Notes: generated by a model from the letters alone, not told the origin. 64,000 nucleotides of DNA from Ceratotherium simum simum (GCF_000283155.1 NW_004454160.1:10699895-10763894); one strand, 5' to 3'. Positions 44,096-55,560 are shown, counted from the stretch's first letter. Program-made: numbers and translations.

Positions 44096-44594
44096 GACAG
44101 ACTTCCTCATCACGCATCCAAAAGACAGTTGTTGACTCCTTCCCCGGTTTGGGGGTGGGGGGGCCTAAGGCCCTTCCCAGCCCCGGTGGTCTACATCTCT
44201 GAAACAATCTATCATCTCTTCCCCCATTAGAACCAGCAGGGCCCACCACACCCAGATCCCAGAGGCACTGCTCAGAGCGGGGTGGAGGGTTGGGGAGGAG
44301 TTGACAGTAAGAAGGGAAGAAAGCAGGGGTGGTGGGGGGGGACTAACCTGGCAACATAGACTGCGGGGCTGCCCACAGCAGGGCCTGACCCTGGTGTCCG
44401 CCAAGACTCTTCCTGCACCTGCCTGACTTGCCCATCCCACCTACGCCTGCTCCCTCCCTCCCCCCACAACCACCACAAGTCCTCCGGGCAGAGCCCTGGA
44501 CTCTGATCATCTGTTTGCTGCTGGGGCTCAATCCCCGTGGAGCATCCAAGCTAAACTCAACACCCTAAGCCCAACAAGCTAAGCACCAGAGGCT
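44096..44594. other. Unassigned sequence with G runs
   Basis: G-rich patches at 44150-44162 and 44327-44341. No element recognised. Confidence 0.4.
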
Positions 44595-44665
44595 AGAAAA
44601 ATTAGTAAGACACAGGCCCTACCTTCCAAGAACTTTTAACTACAGTAGTAAGAACACGTATTGAT
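44595..44665 (-). repeat. L2 LINE stub
   Basis: 'aaaaattagtaagacacagg', 'ccctaccttccaagaacttt' and 'taactacagtag' match the reversed L2 3' end. Confidence 0.5.
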
Positions 44666-44955
44666 GGTGCTAATTAGGACCACATGGCAAATGCAACTGC
44701 CTTCAAGATCCAGACAGATGGTATAAATGGCTGAAGCAGTCTGGTGGAAGTCAGTAGGGCACAGTGGGGCCTGGGGACCAATTGCGAACCAACATATCCT
44801 ATTTCAAAGTGGGCCAAAGAAAAGAGAGCTGCTTCTAGCTGCCTCTTACAACATTTTCTGAGTTTTTACTAAGTGCCAGGCACTGCATGAAGTGCTTTCA
44901 TGCATTCTTTCACTTAATTCTCTCAAGAATTCTATGATAGAGATTAGTATTATAG

Positions 44956-45569
44956 GAGACAGACTCTAAGGTGGTCCCCATGGTCCCTGTCTCCTCGTGT
45001 TCATGCCATTGTGTAATCACTTCCCCTTGAGTGTAGGCAGGACCTGTGACTAGTTTCCAACCAGTAGAATAACCAATATGCCAATATCTAACTAATATTG
45101 GTAAAGGTGGTAGCATGTCACTCCCATGATCACATTGTGTTATACAAGCACCCCCCCCCCCCCCCCCCCCCCCCCTCTTGCTAGCAGATCAGTGCTAGAG
45201 ACTTCCTCTCTTGCTGGCTTTGAAGAAGTAAGCTGCCATGTTCTGAGAGGACCTATGGAGAGAGCCTCCTGGCAAGGAACTGTGGGTGGCCTCTGGGAAC
45301 TGAGAGAAGCCCCCTGCTGACAGCCAGTCCTACAACCACAAGGAGATGAATTCTGCCAATAACCTGCATGAGGCTGAAAGTGGATCCATCCCCACTGGAG
45401 CCTCCAGATGAGAACTCAGCCCTGGTGACACCTTGACTGCAGCCTCGTGGAGGACCCGGCTGAGCTGTGCCCAGACTCCTGACCCACAGACAATGTGAAT
45501 AACAAATGTGTGTTGTTTCAAGTTGCTAAATTTATGACAATGTGTTATGAAGCAATAGAAAACTAATGT
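44956..45569 (+). repeat. MLT1-type (MaLR) LTR with a C25 tract
   Basis: Sense LTR ends are recognisable: 'ggtggtccccatggtccctg' near the start, and 'gacaatgtgaataacaaatg', 'tgtgttgtttcaagttgcta' and 'gcaatagaaaactaatgta' at the end. It lies within a MIR. The 25-base C run near the middle is not part of any LTR consensus I know. Confidence 0.65.
45151..45175 (+). repeat. Poly(C) tract of 25 bases
   Basis: An uninterrupted run of 25 C, preceded by 'tatacaagca' and followed by 'tcttgctagc'. Pure C/G homopolymers of this length are rare in mammalian DNA compared with A/T runs. Confidence 0.97.
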
Positions 45570-45700
45570 AAGTGGTATCCCCATCTTAGATATGAGGGAT
45601 CTAAAGCTCAGAAACTGACCAGAGTCAAACAATTAGTATGAGGCATAGCAGGGACAACAGCCCCATCTCCAGACTCCTCAGGCTGATGTTCTCTCCAGGA

Positions 45701-46371
45701 CCCAGCCTGCTGTGCTGGTGATTGTTCCCTCAGTGCCCACCTAGATATGAGAGGAAGAACCTTATGAGGGCTGTGAGAGTGATGAGGGTTACAGAACAAG
45801 GAGGAATGGGATGTGCTGGGAGCATGTGGTGAGGCAGCCAGCCTAGGCTGAGGGCCAGGGACAATCTTCTTTAGGAAGTGACAGGCAAGTCCCTTGGGAG
45901 TCAGCCTGGTGAAAAGTCAGCCACTTTGCATTGCAAGTGAGTGGGTGAGTGGCTGACCTTTCCTGGTCAAGGGTTCCCTGGGGAGAGGACTTTCCGAGCA
46001 AAGTGAAATCACCCAGTTTCTGTGCACTGGCTTCCCAAGACACCTTGTCCCAAGGATCCAGGGCCTCTATGACTGGCCTGCGACGTCCAAGACCTTGGAA
46101 CACCACTTCCTGGATGCATCATGGGTGGATGGGGTAGAGGTGGGAGTTGCTTAGTTGTCACTCTTGTCCTCTAAACATCTGCAGACATCTGGCAAGGGAA
46201 GAATCACAGGTTGGAACAGGAGGCAAAGCAGGCAGTTGGGGAATAAGGGTATGAGCAGAGCCAAAGAAAAGAGCAGGAACTAGAAAGGGGACTCCACACC
46301 CCATGGGCCCAGCTGCAGTCTGTGATGACTGAGCAAACCCAGGGGTCCTTGCAAATGAGATGGCAGGCTGG
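45701..46371. other. Unassigned sequence
   Basis: No element recognised. Confidence 0.4.
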
Positions 46372-46520
46372 TACGGATCAGGCAGGGTCCCAGCAGGAAG
46401 CAGACAGCACACTCAAATTGGGCCATTTGAAGAGCATTCAATCAAGAGATTATTTTCAAAGGTAAGGGCAGGATGTAGGGAAGGATGCAGGAACCTGTGC
46501 CAATCACAGCAGCCCATTCC
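46372..46520. repeat. Possible LTR-like interspersed repeat
   Basis: 'cagcaggaagcagacagcac', 'actcaaattgggccatttga' and 'aggtaagggcaggatgtagg' resemble a known mammalian LTR-type repeat, family and strand not assigned. Confidence 0.35.
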
Positions 46521-46809
46521 ACTACCAGGCCTGATGGGGCCAGAGGAGAGGACTAGAACCAGTCTGAGTGGAGAGGGCCGCCTGACCCGAGCTGCAGCCT
46601 CAGTTGAGGGATGCAGCCAGATTGTGGCAACCCCACAGGTGGTGTCAGGGCAATAAGTGCCCTGGACTCTCTCTCTCCTCTCTGCCTCTCATATGCTGTC
46701 GGGGCTCCATGCTGGTCAAGGTGGAGAGTAAGGGCACCCACCAATGCAATCCCCACTGGCCAGCCTCCCAGGGCATAGGGCAGGGTGGAGGATGTGGGGA
46801 ACAGACCTG
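46521..46809. other. Unassigned sequence
   Basis: No element recognised. Confidence 0.35.
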
Positions 46810-46930
46810 GAAGTGAGAAGAGACCCAATCCTGACTCCACCTCTTCCCAGCTGGGGACTCCGGACAAGCCACTCAACCTTCCTGGGTCTCAGTTTCCTCT
46901 CCCGTAAAAGAGGGATGGTGAGCATGCTTA
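46810..46930 (+). repeat. MIR SINE core
   Basis: 'aatcctgactccacctcttc', 'aagccactcaaccttcctgg', 'gtctcagtttcctctcccgt' and 'aaaagagggatggtgagcat' match the MIR core. Confidence 0.75.
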
Positions 46931-48217
46931 CGCTCAGTTTTTCCGAATTTGAAATGCAATAATGTATTTAAGGATTCCAGCTTGAGCCCCGCATGCATTG
47001 GCTGGGTGCAAGTGCTTGGTTTCTAAGAGTCAGCAACGAGAACACAAAATCGGGGCCGCTGAGAAGCCAGACTCTGGCCCAGAAACGCTGGATATCCGAA
47101 CAATGCACTGATGAGAGGCTTGCTCAGCGGGTCTTAGAGTCCCTGCCAGGACTAGAACCCAGAAACGCTCTCTCCCTCTGAAGGGGCCTGAGGGGCACAC
47201 AAACTCACACACACACCCAGCCAGCAGCTGCAGGAGGGAGGTGCGTTGCCTCTTAGACTCTCTGCAGAGAAGCAGCATCAGGCCTGTCCAGAGCCCAGAG
47301 TCTGCATTCAGGGGATGTCTGAGGTGAGTGGAGGAGCAGACAGCAGGACTAGGGCCCAGCTCTGCCTGGAATCACGGGCCCAGCTGGAGGGAAACTTGGC
47401 AGCACTAGCCACCTCCCTGTGTGGAAACCCTCCCATGCACCCTAAACACGTGCCATTTAGGTGGGACCCTGGCAGCGATGGGGAGGGATCTTACCACCCC
47501 ACAGGGCACCCAGGGCAGCTGGGGAGCCTCCTGCCCCTGGATGTCCACCGGCCTAGAGCCCAAACAGCGCAGGCCCTGCCTAGGACAGCCCTCAGAGCCT
47601 CAAGGACAGACTCCAGGCACCCCACACCCCAACCTCTGTTTGCCTGTGACAGCACGTCAGTGCCCAGAACAAAGGCCCCTGGTGAGACCCGCAAACCTCT
47701 GCCCTTTATGTTTTTATCACCCACATCTCAAGTTCGCAGGAAGAGGGTTTTCAAAGCCTCGCGTCAGGACGGCACTGCACACTGCGGTCAGTTATTTCAA
47801 AAGAAAGGAAGCCAAGGTGGATTAAAGAACAGCAGGTGCAGCAGATTAAGGCCTGGCCAGGGTGGGCAGGGGCCCGAGGGAAGGGTGTGAGCGCCTGGGG
47901 GAGAAGGCCTGTGCTCTCCCAGCTCTCAAGGGAGCAGTAGAAAGGGAGGTGAGGTGGGGGGTGCGGCTCAGTCTCCCTCAGGAGAAATAACTGAGGGACG
48001 GGGGAGACAGGGTGGCCCCTACTGCTTTTTGGGTCGCGAAATGACGACTCAGTGCCTGTGCTGTGAAAGGACAAAGCACAGAGGAACGGGGGTCACAGAG
48101 GCCTGGGAGGAGCACAGCCCTGCCCAGCACCCACTCCTGTCCTTCCCCAGCTCCCCTGCCCAGGGAGGCCCTCGTGGTAAACCCCAGCTGGCCTCCCTCT
48201 CCCTCCACTGCCGAACC
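46931..48217. other. Unassigned GC-rich sequence
   Basis: No confident repeat. The 214-codon frame at 47246-47890 (+) is the second longest in the window, but has no recognised domain, and two other frames are also largely open across it. Confidence 0.4.
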
Positions 48218-48300
48218 CTTGCCAACTCTCGCCTGGACGTGGCAATAGTCTTCTAACTGTTTGCCCCCCTTGAGTTTGTGGCATCGAACTCCGGCCTCCA
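48218..48300 (+). repeat. Possible L2 stub
   Basis: 'ctcgcctggacgtggcaata' and 'gtcttctaactgtttgcccc' resemble the sense L2 ORF2 region. Confidence 0.4.
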
Positions 48301-48559
48301 TGCTGGATTGACAAATTACATTTTTCTAAGCCACGCTGTCTCTAGTGTTTCCTACATCTCAGGTGCATCCTAGAGCTCAAAATGGGAAACACGAAGTTTC
48401 TATATCTCCTATGAAACTGTGATTAAACTGACCAAGTTGCTCTTAAAAAGTGTGGGCTATAAAGTTGTTTATTTTACTGCCTCCGTTTTCCTTTTGCTTC
48501 ATTTTTCTGGCTTCTTTTTCATTTATTTTATCTTGTTATATTGAATGAATCCTTTTTTA

Positions 48560-49640
48560 AAAAACCTTTTTTAAAATTGTAAAATGTTTCAAGAATTTGG
48601 AAACCACAGGGAATTACATAATGAACATCTACCAGCTTTATCAATTCTTAACATATTGCCAGATTTTTGCTTTTTTCCTTTTTGTTGTGGTAAAACATAC
48701 TAACATAAAATTTACCGTTTTAACTATTTTAATTTCTTTTAGAAACATAACATTATACATACAAAGGGTCCTATGACCTCTCTTCCACGCCCACTCGTTC
48801 TTCCCCAGAGGTAGCCACAATTTTGAACTTGATTCTCCTGTAAAAGTGATACCTGTGATACATTTTACAATTAAAACAATCCACCCAGTGGAGAAGGGCA
48901 TAAAGGAGAAAGAATCCCCCTGCTCCCCCTGAAATGACCATTGTTAAAACTTTCTATGAATCTTTCCACGTGTTTTTTTATACACTGGAATTATATTAGC
49001 TTGTTTTCTTTCTTGACACAAATGAACTTAAACTATGCTTACTGTTCTCCAATTTGCTTTTTGTTTTGTTATTGCTATTCCTTGGACATTTTTCCGTGGG
49101 AGGACTAATAAATCTACTGTATTCTTTTTCACAGCTGCATGGGATTCTACTTTATTTAATAGTTTCCCATGGATGGATATTTAGGTGGTTTCCAGCTACT
49201 TAGCTATTCTAAACAAGCCTGCATTGAGCATTCTTGACATATAGTTTTGCTCACTTGTGGGAGTACTCTATATCTGTAGAATAAATACCTATGAGTGGAG
49301 TTTCTGGATAAAAGGGTATTGAACATTTGACATCTTGCAAGATATTGCCAAACTCCCCCTCCACTCTAAAAATGATCACCTTAAACACCAACCAACCTAT
49401 GACAGTTGTCTCCCTACATCCTCGAGAATGTCTTTTTACACCATTATCTGCCTTTTGTTATCTTCTGTGAACTGTCTGCTCTTATCCTTTTCCCCAGCAC
49501 TTTATAGGTGTATTTTTTACATTTGAATCTTTGACCCATCTGGAATTAATTTTAGATGCAGAGTGAGACAGACATTCTTTTCAATTAACACTTATTGTTG
49601 TTCTACTCTGTCAATAGATTGAATTAAGTACAAAGATAAA
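48560..49640 (-). repeat. L1 LINE 3' region (old)
   Basis: Reverse-complement L1 3' UTR and ORF2 end: 'aattcttaacatattgccag', 'ttccttggacatttttccgt', 'tttcccatggatggatattt', 'ataaatacctatgagtggag', 'tctggaattaattttagatg' and 'cttattgttgttctactctg'. A separate L1-like patch ('taacataaaatttaccgttt') at 48690-48760 suggests that two old copies are joined. No frame is intact. Confidence 0.75.
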
Positions 49641-50084
49641 GGGAAAAGCATGTTTCTCTCCACTGCTAACAGGCAACAGCTACCCGATTTTGCCTCCCCA
49701 CTTAGAGTTAGCCTACCTCGAGGCTCTAGTTTAAGAAATGGAACATTGCCTCTGCCCATCCCATCTTCATAATGGATGGACTGGACACACATGCTCTGCA
49801 ATCATCCAGTCAGTTAGTCGTTCAACAAATAGGTAGCAGAGGATGCAGTCACCAGAATTTTGGTTTTTTCCCAAGAAGTGTATTGCCAGAGGAGTAGACT
49901 GTGGCAGACTGCAAACAGTCCACCCAAATCTATTCTCCCTCTTCCATTGTAACGGAGTTGAAGCTGGGCACATGGCTGCTTAACTAGAGACAGAGTTTCC
50001 CAGCCCTGTGCATTTAGATGGGGCCACATGACTACATTCTCACCAGGGGAATGTGAGCAAACTGGCATGTGCCCCACTGGATAT
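49641..50084. other. Unassigned sequence
   Basis: Parts such as 'atggctgcttaactagagac' may be from an old LTR, but no block is diagnostic. Confidence 0.35.
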
Positions 50085-50640
50085 AATGGTTCTAAAATAT
50101 GACACAAATTCTTCAACCCTCTTCCCATCAAGAGACAGGGTTCATGATGCCTCCACTTGAACCTGGGCAGTCTTCAGCCAAGAGTAGAGTGGGAAGCAAC
50201 GTGACTTCTGAGGCGAGGGCATAGAAGGCTATGCAGCTTCCACCTTGTTCTCTGGGAACACTCGCTCTTGGAGCCCTGAGACTCCATAAAAGAAGTCTAA
50301 CTCCCGTGAGGCCACCAAGTTGGAGAGGCCATATGTGGGTGCCCTGGTACAGGCCCAGCTGAGCCCAGGCTTCCAGCCAAGCATCAAGTGAGTGAATATG
50401 CCTCTAGATGACTCACTCCAACCATTTGAGTCACCCCCAGTCATTTGAGTCTTCCTTGCTGAGGCCCCTCCCGTGTGCAGCAGAGAGACAGGCCATCCTC
50501 CCTGTGTTCTATCCGAATCCCCCAGCATTCCTCAGAGACCCACAGAAAGTGGGAGGATAACGAAATAGTTGATGTTTTACAGGACTAAATTTTGGGGTGG
50601 TGTGTTATTCAGTAACGGATACCTGGAATCAAACCAAGAC
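50085..50640 (+). repeat. ERVL/MaLR-type LTR
   Basis: 'aaatatgacacaaattcttc', 'cttcccatcaagagacaggg', 'catagaaggctatgcagctt', 'ggaacactcgctcttggagc', 'ccagtcatttgagtcttcct' and 'attttggggtggtgtgttat' follow a known mammalian LTR that I place with ERVL-related elements. The polyadenylation-signal region is degraded. Confidence 0.6.
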
Positions 50641-50859
50641 CTAGAAAACTCTTCCCCCTTCCTGCTGGCTCCCACCCAGATGTGGCAGTGACCCAGCCTC
50701 AACTATGCAAATGACAACTTCTAGGGATGGCAGAGCCACAGGATGGAAGGAACCTGGGTCCCTAAAGGACCACATGGAGCGCAGCTGCCAGCTGATAAGA
50801 AACACTCACCTCAAGGCCTATGTGAGAGAGGAATCAATGTTTTTATTCCTTAAGCCAAA
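50641..50859. other. Unassigned sequence
   Basis: No element recognised. Confidence 0.35.
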
Positions 50860-51570
50860 CAAACAAAACAAAGATACAGCAGTGAGCAAGGCTGACATGG
50901 TCCCTGCCCTCTGTGAACTTATGTCTTTGTCTAAGGAGAAGGGTAGAGGGAGGGGTTGCAACAACAGATCAAACCCCTCCAAATCATACAATTGGTTATT
51001 TAATTTAATGACAGTTGTAATCAGTTCTAAGCAGAGATATACAAGGAGCTGTAAAAACAATTCACAGGGGCTTTGACTCCGTGAGGGTGGACATGGAAAG
51101 TAGCCCTGATGAAGTGATGCTCTTAGACCAGAAGGGAGAGTAGAGATTAAGTAGGATGGTAGGGAGGGAGGAGGGGAAGACTGTTCTGGCACTGGAAGTG
51201 GGTAGAGCATGTGCAAAGGCTCCGAGTCAGGAAGGAGATGGTGAGTTTGAGAAACTGAAAAAAAGCCAATGTGGGCCTTGTGGGTCAGGCTAAGGATTTC
51301 AAATATGATCTCTAAGAAATGAGAATCCATGGGATAATTCCAGCTGGAGAGTGACCCCATCAGGTTAGCTGCTGCAAGCTGTGGGGGGAACAGACGGGGG
51401 GCAGGGAGACCACCAGGAAGCTGATGGAGACCCCACCTGTGGTGGGGGCTGTGGAGACAGAGAGGTGATTACATCTGAGAGCTATTTGGGAGACGGTTGA
51501 TCGGATTTTGGGGGTAAGGGGCACTTGTTGAGAGAGAGGAGTCAAGGATGAAACACCAGTGAGACGATGT
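50860..51570 (-). repeat. L2 LINE, about 0.7 kb
   Basis: The best preserved L2 here, in reverse complement: 'gatacagcagtgagcaaggc', 'tggtccctgccctctgtgaa', 'gtgcaaaggctccgagtcag', 'gtgggccttgtgggtcaggc', 'ccaggaagctgatggagacc' and 'gagaggagtcaaggatgaaa'. It spans late ORF2 to the 3' end. Frames are broken. Confidence 0.88.
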
Positions 51571-51659
51571 CCGGTCTATGAGTAAATTATAACGTCATAG
51601 CCAGAGGAAACCTAGACATGGCCAAGTTCAAAGGCAGCTCAGAGCAGGAGAAAGGGGAT

Positions 51660-51775
51660 TGGGTTTGTTAGTGGGTGCCTTTGAGCAAGTCACCTTTCAC
51701 ATCTGTATATCTTTGTCTATAATATGGGAACAATCCACTACACAGGGCTGCTTTAAGCATAAGGACTGTGGCTGC
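51660..51775 (+). repeat. MIR SINE core
   Basis: 'tgcctttgagcaagtcacct', 'atctttgtctataatatggg' and 'acacagggctgctttaagca' follow the MIR core. Confidence 0.6.
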
Positions 51776-52204
51776 ATTCACTCACCCAAAAGCTCACAGT
51801 GAACAGCACCTACGATGCCACAAATAAGATGAAGCCATAAAGGACACGGTGTGTTAGTGAACGCGCTAAGAACAAATCAGGTAGGTAAAGAGGATAGAAG
51901 GGAGAGGTAAATGTTTGGATAGGATATTCAAGGTATACACTTGAATACCTTGAGCACGGTGGGTCTAGGTTCAGTGGAATCTGAGGGAGGGATCCCTTTT
52001 GAAAAAAGAATACAAAAATATCTTATTTTTGCAAATTTCACAAAAATATGTGGTCGTATGAATAGACATCTAGGGCCTTGGCAGGGGCAGGTGTGAGTAA
52101 GGGGGCCCAGAGCATAACCTTCAAGGGCTTCTCAGTAAATCCACCTCTGCTCATGAGTAATACGGCTGTGGCAAGAGGAAGCGTGCAACTGGGGTTGTCA
52201 AAAA
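51776..52204. other. Unassigned sequence
   Basis: A short stretch at 51795-51855 may be reversed L2. The rest is unassigned. Confidence 0.35.
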
Positions 52205-52378
52205 AGAATCTGTTTTCTGTGACTTAGAGCAAGTCATCCAATTACTCTGACCCTCGATTTCCTGATCTGTAAATGAGGAAAACAATATCATGTCCTTATA
52301 AGGTTTTAAGGAGTAAATAAGGGCATGTAAGTAAAGTTCCTGCCTCAAAGTAATATGTGGTAGCTATTATTTTAATTT
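52205..52378 (+). repeat. MIR SINE
   Basis: 'tgtgacttagagcaagtcat', 'cgatttcctgatctgtaaat', 'aggaaaacaatatcatgtcc' and 'taatatgtggtagctattat' follow the MIR core and tail. Confidence 0.8.
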
Positions 52379-52712
52379 TTATTCCTACCCCACACAGATG
52401 GAGAACCATGGTCTCAGCCTTGGGGAGGGGATAGAAGAACCAGAGTAAAAAGGGGATTGTGAGCCTGGATGGCAGGCAGGCCCCACGCTGCCTCTGAGAG
52501 CTGGGCTCAGTGGCTCCAGGATGCACACGCTGTGTGTGTGGCCTTTGACCTGTGGAATAGGTGTGTGGCAGTGGTCCTTGTGTGCTACACTCTAGAACAC
52601 AACCTATGGAGATCACACATCCAGTGAAGACCTAGCTGCCCCTACAGACATGATGTGTAATGGGATGAGCAGAAAAAGCAGATGCAGGGCCCGCAGCTGA
52701 CATTGTCTTCTT
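52379..52712. other. Unassigned sequence upstream of the retropseudogene
   Basis: No repeat or promoter-like feature recognised. There is no GC-rich promoter of the kind the parental LDHB gene would have. Confidence 0.4.
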
Positions 52713-53967
52713 TGCACAACTATTATATCCCCAGAGCCTTCTCTCTCCCGTACACAATGGCAATTCTTGAGGGAAAACTGATTGCCCTGGTTGCAGGAGA
52801 AGAGGCAACGGTCCCAAACAATAGAATCATGGTAGTGGGTGTTGGACAAGTCAGTATGGCGTGTGCCATGAGCACTCTGGGGAAGTCTCTGGCTGACGAA
52901 CTTGCCCTTGTGGATGTTTTGGAAGATAAACTCAAAGGAGAAATGATGGATCTGCAGCACAGGAGCTTATTTCTTCAGACACCTAAAGTCGTGGCAGATA
53001 AAGCTTACTCTGTGACCACCAACTCTAAGATTGTGATGGTAACTGCAGGAGTCCGCCGGCAAGAGGGACAGAGTCATCTCAATCTGGTGCAGAGGAATGT
53101 TAATAGCTTCAAATTCATTAGTCCTCAGATCATCAAATACAGTCCTGAATGCATCATAATTATGGTTTCCAACCCAGTAGATGCTTTCACACATGTTACC
53201 TGGAAAGTAAAAGGGGATTACCCAACCACCATGTGATAGGAAGTGGGTGTAATCTGGAATCTCCTAGATTTCACTGTTTTATAGCTGAAAAACTTGGCAT
53301 TCATCCCAGCAGCTGCCATGAATGGATTTGGGGAGAACATGGCGACTCAAGTGTGGCTGTGTGGAATGGAGTGAACGTGGCAGGCGTTTCTCTCCAGACA
53401 CTGAATCCAGAAATGGGAATGGACAATGATAGTGAAAATTGGAAGGAAGTGCATAAGATGGTTGAATGTGTCTGGGAAGTCATCAAGCTAAAACGATACA
53501 CCAGCCGGGCTCCTGGGTGAAGTGTGGTTTATCCCACTGAATCCGTGTTGAAATATCTATCCAGGAACCATCCAATGTCAGCGATGGTCAAGGGCATGTG
53601 CAGCATTGAGAATGAAGTCTTCCTGAGCCTTCCACGTATCCTGAATGCTGGGGGATTAACTGTGTTCTCAACTAGAAGCCGAAGGTCGATGAGGTTGCTC
53701 AACTCAAGAAAAGTGCAGATACCCTGTGGGGCATCCAGAAGGACCTATAAGACCTATGACTTCTGGCTTCTAGGCTGCAGAAATTCAAAACTCCAACATG
53801 ATTAACCATGAACCGTGAGTTTTTGTCCATGTACGTGTGTGAGAGTTTGCTTTTATCTCCCTAGATGTGAATTTGGGCTCAAAGAATCAAAGCCCATGCT
53901 TAGTTGAATGCTTGCAATATGAGCCCTTGAACAAATAAAATTAACTACTGTAAAAACAAAAAAAAAG
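52713..53967 (+). pseudogene. LDHB processed pseudogene (lactate dehydrogenase B)
   Basis: The parental protein is the B subunit of cytosolic L-lactate dehydrogenase, a tetramer interconverting lactate and pyruvate with NAD. Here a contiguous cDNA-like copy runs from a 5' UTR ('cagagccttctctctcccg') through a start codon at 52757 to a 3' UTR with AATAAA (53934-53939) and an A-rich tail, with no introns. Residues [12 protein letters not shown] and [10 protein letters not shown] place it with LDHB rather than LDHA. The dinucleotide-fold motif VGVGQV and the active-site histidine in SCHEW (codon 53317-53319) survive. Lesions: a one-base insertion near 53211 followed by a stop at 53234, an in-frame 3-base loss near 53465, a premature stop at 53518-53520, and a one-base loss around 53660-53690. 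It cannot make a full enzyme. Target-site duplications are not evident. Confidence 0.96.
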
Positions 53968-53984
53968 GAAAAGGAAAGAAAGAG

Positions 53985-54110
53985 AGGAGGCTGGGGGCTC
54001 GCACAGGCCTGGGTTCCAATCCTGCCGCTGCCTCTGCCAGCCTGTGAGCTTGGCCAGTGGCTTCCCCTGCCCGAGCTGCCACTTCCTCAGCTGTCGCACA
54101 GCAGGACGGT
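53985..54110 (+). repeat. MIR SINE fragment
   Basis: 'cctgggttccaatcctgccg', 'ctgccagcctgtgagcttgg' and 'agctgccacttcctcagctg' resemble the MIR head and core, just behind the pseudogene tail. Confidence 0.6.
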
Positions 54111-55419
54111 CCTAACGCTGCTGCACAAGGGGCTCCTGAGGATATAACATGCAGGCACGCACAGAGCTGGGGTCACTGCTCCTGTCTCCCTCCTCTTGCC
54201 ACTCAGACACACTCTCCGGGACATGTACCAAGGAGGAGATCTCACTGTGACAGCCTTGAGCACCCGGTGACTGAAAGTCTTCCTAGGCCCCAGGTATGTG
54301 GCTGCCGCAGCAAATGCTCTCGGACATATAACAAAGCAAGCTTGGCCCGTGGTGGGTGCCGGTGACGTTCGATGACCTAAAACAATTAAACCCATAATCA
54401 GAGGGTGCTCCAACTCAGCTGCTGTGGGTTTGTTTGCCCACGAGTCACTATCATCTTGCTGGGAGTGTACATCAACCATTAGCCCTCAAAGTTCTGTTGC
54501 TAAGAGATTATGAATCAAATTCTGTTTCCAAAAAATAACCACTACAGGATGTTCCAGGATAGAACCATAATAACAGCCCAAACAGAACGGATATGCTGTT
54601 ATTGATAAATCCTTATAAAGAGCTGAGGAATCGGGTAACGGGGAGGTAGGCTGGCCATACACATCCTATGGAAATTACTGGTTTGCCAAGGTTTTGAATA
54701 GACTCAGTGATAGAACTGCAAAGGACATAATATAACGTCTTCATGATTCTGCAAGTTCTTCAACCAGCCAAGACGTATTTGTCGGGGCCTGTTATTTGCC
54801 TATTCCGTGCGTGTTTACGATCGTCTCAGCCACATTCAGTTGCAGGCAGTGACTAAGTTTGCCATAGCTGTAACCACCCCTGTCTGGCATAGTGCCCGAG
54901 TGCAAGAAGTGATTGAGTGATTTGACACAGTCGTTTGCAGCCACCTCCACAATTGCTCTGTTGCTGGGGCAACAGGAACTAGTCAACTCACAGAAGCCCA
55001 GGTTAGAGCAGGACAGAGGTTCCGTCAACAGGGAGGTCAGCAAACAGGACACTGGTTTCATCCGGCCCCTAAAACAGCTCCACCCAGGGGATTTTCCTGG
55101 GAAGATGCAGCGATTCAGCTCTGTCTCCTTGCCAAAGGCTCCTGGGTCACCTCCAGGTGATTACTGTCAGGCAGATGGATTGGTGCAAAGGAGCTATCAT
55201 CAGTTAGGAAGGGAGCTCCTGATCTCTGCCGGCATCTCTCCTGACCTGGGAGCAGAGCGGTGCGATGCCAGCCTGACACTCCCTTCCTGCTGCCCCCCAA
55301 CCTCCTCCCCCTCAACCTCTACCAGCACCCCCTGCTGTCTGTCTGGTCAGGCCCCTGGCTGCTGTGGCCTTATGGTCTATATTTTATCTCACTGGGCAGG
55401 TAATGGATGGCAAGTTGTG
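54111..55419. other. Unassigned sequence, AT-balanced and mostly repeat-free
   Basis: About 1.3 kb with no confident repeat, which is unusual in this window. A near-palindrome (54958-54975) is listed separately. The 186-codon frame at 54913-55473 continues into a reversed MIR and has no recognised domain. Confidence 0.4.
54958..54975. promoter_or_regulatory. X-box-like (RFX) palindrome
   Basis: CTGTTGCTGGGGCAACAG has perfect 7-bp inverted arms around TGGG. It is one base from the RFX X-box pattern GTTRCC-N(0-3)-GGYAAC. Function is untested. Confidence 0.35.
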
Positions 55420-55560
55420 TTCTTCTCTTTCATTTTACAGATGAGGAAGCCAAGATCCAGAGAGACAGAGTGAGGGGTCAAAGTCACACAGCTCGTAAGT
55501 CAGGAGGCAGACTCGTGTCTTCTACCCCAAATCCCAGGATCTGCACTGCTCACCAGACCC
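55420..55560 (-). repeat. MIR SINE
   Basis: Reverse-complement MIR: 'ttcattttacagatgaggaa', 'gccaagatccagagagacag', 'gtcaaagtcacacagctcgt' and 'aagtcaggaggcagactcgt'. Confidence 0.88.

Larger units (their letters stand above)
44848..45700 (-). repeat. MIR SINE split by an MLT1-type LTR
   Basis: The first part (44848-44955) reads 'ctgagtttttactaagtgcc', 'aggcactgcatgaagtgctt' and 'ttctatgatagagattagta'. The second (45570-45700) resumes with 'ggtatccccatcttagatat', 'ctaaagctcagaaactgacc' and 'cagactcctcaggctgatgt'. The order is a reverse-complement MIR with a 0.6-kb insertion. Confidence 0.75.

Noticed and set aside
43472..44113. A 213-codon minus-strand frame
   Set aside because: It runs through a MIR SINE on the opposite strand, so it is mostly a composition effect.
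45126..45320. A frame with a polyproline run
   Set aside because: The prolines come from the C25 homopolymer inside an LTR.
47246..47890. A 214-codon open frame (+)
   Set aside because: No recognised domain, two other frames are largely open over the same GC-rich DNA, and there is no promoter or splice evidence.
52757..53236. A functional LDHB-like gene
   Set aside because: No introns, two frameshifts, a premature stop and an A-rich tail after the polyadenylation signal show a processed pseudogene.
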